This document shows, in pieces, positions 63,764 to 64,000 of a DNA stretch of 64,000 bases (position 1 is the first letter of the stretch; every line of letters starts with the position of its first letter). The stretch comes from Collinsella aerofaciens. Lineage in GTDB: Bacteria; Actinomycetota; Coriobacteriia; Coriobacteriales; Coriobacteriaceae. The stretch spans positions 1 through 64,000 of the forward strand of contig NZ_JAHONA010000005.1 of the NCBI RefSeq assembly GCF_019131995.1, in the 5' to 3' direction. A model generated the notes under the pieces. That model made no database searches. It worked only from the letters and a program-made list of their open reading frames with translations, and was not told the origin of the DNA. The translations under genes and the position numbers were made by a program.

Positions 63764-64000
63764 TTACCCGTCCAGAACGATGCCACCGTCGCAGTCACCG
63801 ATCTCGCCGTTCACGAAGCTGGCGAGGTCGGAAGCGAAGAACAGCACCATCTGCGCAGGCTCGCTGGCCTGGGCGGCGCGGCCCAGAGGAATACCGTTGA
63901 TGATACGCTGAGAGTTCTCGTCAGAGAGAATCGAGGTCATATCGGTCAACGTGAGCGACGGGCACACGGCGTTACAGCGGACGCCAAACTTGCCGCCTTC
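63764..64000 (-). CDS. Short-chain dehydrogenase, C-terminal part (runs off the window)
   Basis: The last about 78 residues of an SDR: FGVRCNAVCPSLTLTDMTS and PLGRAAQASEPAQMVLFFASDLASFVNGEIGDCDGGIVLDG, which is the typical end of SDR folds. The N-terminal part with the NAD site and YxxxK is beyond the edge. Beside kdgT, a KduD-like 2-dehydro-3-deoxygluconate 5-dehydrogenase or a related gluconate or uronate enzyme is likely. Confidence 0.8.
   Translation of the reverse strand, partial: EGGKFGVRCNAVCPSLTLTDMTSILSDENSQRIINGIPLGRAAQASEPAQMVLFFASDLASFVNGEIGDCDGGIVLDG

Overview
The window is 64 kb of a high-GC (about 60 percent), densely coded chromosome. I read it as an anaerobic gut Actinomycetota of class Coriobacteriia, most likely Collinsella or a close relative. 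The reasons are the gene families present (fermentative pyruvate formate-lyase, a giant fused acyl-CoA dehydratase activase, GH32/PTS fructoside use, a linear-amide hydrolase, SEC-C methionine aminopeptidase), the codon use, and the many palindromic intergenic repeats. The taxonomic call is inference; no rRNA gene is present.

Layout. 0-4.9 kb: a secreted coiled-coil protein with a C-terminally cut CAP domain, a DUF389 membrane protein and two unknown small proteins. 5-10.5 kb: a TetR regulator and a 1593-residue dehydratase activase fusion in one operon. 10.7-14 kb: a 41-residue hydrophobic peptide gene, a HAD phosphatase and a TetR/MFS efflux pair with two operators. 14-17.7 kb: amtB-glnK ammonium module, a CmpB-like membrane protein and an HD protein. 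17.8-24.4 kb: a DXS-like gene, a glutamate/glutamine-type ABC transporter and a class I amidotransferase-type peptidase. 24.5-27.8 kb: an HPt protein, a GGDEF-REC-HD-GYP protein and an alpha/beta hydrolase. 28-38 kb: radical SAM, map, a 2-hydroxyacid dehydrogenase, a RelB/PIN toxin-antitoxin pair, M18 aminopeptidase, an Ntn hydrolase, pfkA and an XRE membrane regulator. 38-44 kb: FtsX-type ABC exporter, a GyrI-like gene behind a LexA-type box, a remnant fusion of an Abi gene with a chloride-channel tail, and ogt. 44.7-50 kb: aspartate-family genes asd and lysC (minus strand), thrC and thrB (plus strand). 50-53.6 kb: engB, mtnN, pflA and degV. 53.8-59.5 kb: a LacI-controlled fructoside locus (GH32, PTS EIIBC, GH32). 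59.8-62.2 kb: a pyruvate formate-lyase encoded as two proteins. The right edge holds kdgT and a partial short-chain dehydrogenase.

Two things stand out. First, pyruvate formate-lyase is split: a 683-residue body with the Cys-Cys pair and, 85 bp downstream with its own ribosome binding site, an 83-residue protein holding the glycyl-radical loop. Second, the intergenic regions carry several classes of nested hairpins. One class has four copies (after pfkA, thrB, asd and the small PFL subunit) with a conserved internal loop (GTCCTC / TGCGG) flanked by helices whose bases covary. All four lie 18-27 nt after a stop codon, in the same orientation as the gene. A second class (after amtB and after the hydroxyacid dehydrogenase) shares another internal loop. 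These look like structured 3-prime UTR RNAs rather than simple terminators.

All reading was by eye; no database, folding or alignment program was run, and residue positions are counts or estimates from the translated sequence.
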